DNA from: Strigamia acuminata
Taxonomy: Eukaryota > Arthropoda > Chilopoda > Geophilomorpha > Linotaeniidae
Assembly (NCBI GenBank): GCA_949358305.1
Contig: CASHSZ010000121.1
Location: 1-20,000, forward strand
DNA length: 20,000 bases
Direction: 5' to 3'
A program made the position numbers and the translations under genes. Under the pieces are notes generated by a model. That model did no database searches, was not told the origin of the DNA, and saw nothing but the letters and a program-made list of their open reading frames with translations. Shown here one piece after another: positions 17,471-20,000 of the stretch (positions are counted from its first letter, which is position 1; the number at the start of each line of letters is the position of its first letter).

Positions 17471-19701
17471 TTTTTCTCCTTTTCTCGGTAGACGCCCGGG
17501 AGATTCCCATCGCCGATCTTAATCGCGTCGACGTCTTCGTCTTCGCCGCAATCGTCGCCGGAGACGTTTGAGGCGACGGCGCCGCTTTCGTCGGAGGTGC
17601 TGCTACAGCGAGTCACCGTACCCGTGGAGCGGTTGTCGGAGAACGACATCCAGCGGGCGCGCAAACCCGCCCCGGACCCGCAGACCGTCGCCGGAGACGC
17701 CACATCACCGGCGCATCCGGAACGAGTTCCGGCGCCGTCGACGCCACAGACGTCGCCGAAGTCGCCTTTGCCGTCTTCCGGGCGAGCTTCGGTCTCGTCG
17801 CCGCAGTCGTCATCGCCGACGCCGACGCCGCCGCCGCCGCCCCCGAAACGGTTGCCACCGCTGCACATCACCCTGCGGCCTCGGAATCTAAAGCGGAAGT
17901 TGTCCGATGGTCGCGCGACCAAGGCCGCGAAAGTGGCGAAAGCGGTAATTTTTGTCGATACTCGTATACCGTTTGTTCGCTCGTTTGTTTTTGATTGTCT
18001 GTTTAATCAGTCGTTTTGCTTCTTCCAGACACAAGGAACTCGCTCGACGATGCTCGACAAGTCGTCCGGTGGCACCGGCGCCGCCAACGAGCTGTCCGGT
18101 GGCACCGACGCCGCCGCCGCCGCCGCCGCCGCGACAACGGACGCGGTGACGGAAGCGAGGATTAAGGCGGCGGTGGGGGCGGCGGTGGAAGCGAAGATGG
18201 AGGCGATGGAGGCGAGGATGCTCCGGATGGTGAAGGGGGCGACGGGGAGCACGTCAACGCGGCGACGGCGGAGGGGGAGAGAAGAGAACGAGCGAACGGG
18301 GGGCGGTGGAAGAAGGAGGACGAAGGGCGCCTCGTCGTCGGGGAAAGAGGCGCCAGAGAAGGAGGGCAATAAGGCCCACTACTGCGCCATGTGCGCTTTC
18401 CGCCCGGACAGTAAGAAACAAGACGAACGAACAAACATTTATTTGTTTGTTTATTTATTTATTTATTTATTTATTTCAAATTCCAATTTTCTCTATAGAA
18501 GTGACGAAGTACGGGAGCTTCTTCCGGGACGCTTTCCGCCACTGGCGGAAGTGGCACGCCGTCCTGGACGACGCGGCCGAGGCCGCCCGAGGGTTGCTGC
18601 GGCTGTATTCGCGCCAGCCCCGTCTTTTGATTTCGGTGAATATCGAACTACCGTAGTTGAACGACTAGTTCGCTTTCTTCTTCATCCTCTTCCTCTTTTT
18701 CCTTTCTCTTTATTTATTTATTTATTTATTTATTTCATTTTATTTTATCGTCAACGTTGTTCTTGTTGTTGTTGTCCTCCTCTAGACGTTGAAACGGATG
18801 CACGCCGAAGACGAGGATGGACATTGCCCTCTTTGCTCGGCGACGCCGTCCGCCGATGGGCTGGCCGACCATTGGCTGGATGTCCATCGGTTCGGGACCA
18901 CCCCCCCGGCGTGGATACGCGAGGAAGAGGAGAGAGAAGACGAGGAGGGGAGGCGAACCGAGGACGAGGACGAGGACGAAGACGACGACGAAGAAGACGA
19001 CGACGACGGCACCCAGCATGCTCGCGGTGCTCCCCATTCGCCGCCGCGAAAGAAACGCCGCCGCAACGATTGGGACGGGTCGTTGTCGGGGAAGGTGTGT
19101 TCGGATGGGAGTGTTCGGCTCACGCGATGGGTCGTCGACGAACTTCGGTCTTTGATCGGAGAGGTAAACGACTCTTTTACGTAAAATTTAATTTTAATCA
19201 ATTAATTTATTAATTTGTTTTGTTTTGTTTTGTTTTTCCTTTTTCTTCGTTCCACAGACGGACAACGTCGTTGTTGCGACGATGGACGAGATGTTGCACA
19301 AGTGGGACATATCACCGGTGGGTATATCCGCTGCGCGTGTCGTTGTCGGCGCGTTCTAATTATTCGTTTTCCTTTTTTCCTTTCAGCCGGAACACCGGCC
19401 GCTCGTGTTGACGTTTATGGCGGAGGGGGTCCCGCCAGTGCCCGCGGGGCCATCTTCGGCGCCGGGTCTGCAGGTGCCCGTGCCCGCGGAAGAGCACGAA
19501 GACGGTGGTGGAGAGAGGTGCGGAAAAGACGGTGAAGAAGGGCGCGACGACGACGGCGACTTCGAGGCGGGACCGAAGCGAGTGGAGGGGGGGAAGGTGT
19601 GGAAGGGGAAGGGGGTCGGAAAATCGAGCGACAGGGGGAAGAAGGAGAAGAAGGAGAAGAAGAAGAAGAAGAAGGAGAAGGGAGATGGAGGGCGCCATTA
19701 A
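14849..19701 (+). CDS. Long multi-exon gene with C-terminal two-finger module (about 1061 aa model)
   Basis: Coding exons by splice signal and frame: 14849-14950, 15023-15115, 15267-15353, 15439-15552, 15823-15885, 15961-16149, 16227-16351, 16414-17101, 17492-17944, 18029-18410, 18499-18635, 18786-19163, 19258-19317, 19387-19701 (TAA). All splices keep frame, mostly phase 0. An optional 75-bp exon at 17205-17279 is also in frame. Domains in order: acidic N terminus; Ser/Pro/Thr-rich disorder; acidic DSSDTDDGQSDDEADEE; a Glu/Lys helix with AMAEKKKKEEEE repeats (about residues 300-440); a Pro-rich segment ending RNLKRKLSDGRATKAAK (possible NLS); an Ala/Met helix; finger one HYCAMC...HWRKWH; RGLLRLYSRQP; finger two CPLCSATPSADGLADHW then LDVHR; an acidic run; PPRKKRRRND (possible NLS); and a lysine tail. 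The fingers match the two small genes in spacing and intron phase. Two genes, divided near 17500 or 18050, are possible. Nuclear location is inferred. Confidence 0.65.
14951..16226 (+). repeat. Series of related intron/exon modules inside the long gene
   Basis: Several introns open with near-identical words: GTAAGTGAAAGAGTCG (14951), GAGTGAAAGAATCGCC (15124), GTGAGTGAAATTG (15553), GTGAGTAAAAGAAT (15886), GTGAGTGAAAGAATCG (16150). Three exons begin GTCGTG or GTCACG after CCAG. All are phase 0 and short, as expected from tandem exon duplication. Confidence 0.6.
16565..16962 (+). repeat. In-frame Glu/Lys-coding repeat
   Basis: Purine-only array, GAAGAAGAGG- and GAGAAGAAGAAG-like, with an imperfect unit encoding AMAEKKKKEEEE-type blocks of roughly 18 to 23 residues (variants RVMAEKKKKEEE, RVIAEKKKKEEE, RMMAEKEKKEDE). 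It lies wholly in the exon 16414-17101 and stays in frame. Confidence 0.85.
17281..17470 (+). repeat. Intronic (TTTAC)n, (GTTT)n and (TTTA)n
   Basis: Three consecutive microsatellites fill the intron between the exons ending at 17101 (or 17279) and starting at 17492. The intron still ends in a normal pyrimidine tract and TAG. Confidence 0.9.
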
Positions 19702-19810
19702 GGGAGGAATTCTTCTCTTATAATTTTATAAATGTATATATTTATTTTCATTCTAATCACTATTCTTATTCTTGTCGTCGTTGCTAATTATTAATTATTA
19801 CTATTATTGC

Positions 19811-19852
<42 letters not shown>

Positions 19853-20000
19853 CATCATTATTATAGTGCTCGTGTTTATGATTAAACAACCTCGTTTTAC
19901 TTTGCAACGCTTTGCCCGGTTTCATTTCATTTTGCTTCTCTTCGTTTCGTTTGTTTTTATTAAAGTCTCCACCGTGCCGGGTCTGTCGGTGACATTCCGA
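19702..20000. other. 3' flank, AT-rich with (ATT)n
   Basis: (ATT)n about 19803-19851. No canonical AATAAA is seen close to the stop at 19701; ATTAAA occurs at about 19959. No gene is seen in the rest. Confidence 0.6.

Overview
The window looks like nuclear DNA from a metazoan. The evidence is spliceosomal GT-AG introns of about 60 to 270 bp, AATAAA poly(A) signals, a Ty1/copia retrotransposon, a tRNA-headed SINE-like repeat, and very abundant microsatellites (GA, TTTA, CATA, AAT, GTAA, AGAC, TTTAC). The copia polymerase has an animal, perhaps arthropod, flavour, but that is an impression and I cannot name the organism.

Layout: (1) 1-2778 is an uninterrupted copia-type integrase/RT/RNase H reading frame, cut by the left window edge. 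(2) 2829-5453 is a large repeat block: a 225-bp leader, a foldback with arms of about 400 bp, a GC-rich core with four exact-period 106-bp units and two copies of a 102-bp cassette with inverted ends. A second copy of the block, with an internal deletion, lies at 9222-10157. (3) 5484-7331 is microsatellite-rich, with an exon-like acidic reading frame at 5721, a perfect hairpin, and a SINE-like repeat on the minus strand. (4) 7332-8741 is a complete spliced gene of 338 codons with a polyalanine tract and a Glu/Arg/Gln coiled coil. (5) 10274-13350 holds two small three-coding-exon paralogues (111 and 107 aa) separated by an inverted duplication carrying remnants of another gene. (6) 13482-13800 is a probable minus-strand terminal exon. 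(7) 14251-19701 can be read as one long gene of at least 13 coding exons, about 1061 codons, whose C-terminal third carries the same two-finger module as the small paralogues.

The most interesting result is this unrecognised two-finger family: C-x2-C-x17-19-H-x4-H, a conserved RGLLR linker, then C-x2-C-x11-H-x4-H. It occurs at three loci with intron positions and phases conserved (phase 1 inside finger one, phase 0 between the fingers). The two small genes share a 5' leader block, and a related block lies upstream of the long gene. The long gene joins the module to Ser/Pro-rich, acidic and Glu/Lys-helix regions and to likely nuclear localisation signals. A nuclear nucleic-acid or protein-binding role is an inference from the finger spacing and basic clusters. 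All exon models come from reading splice signals and frame continuity by eye, without transcripts.
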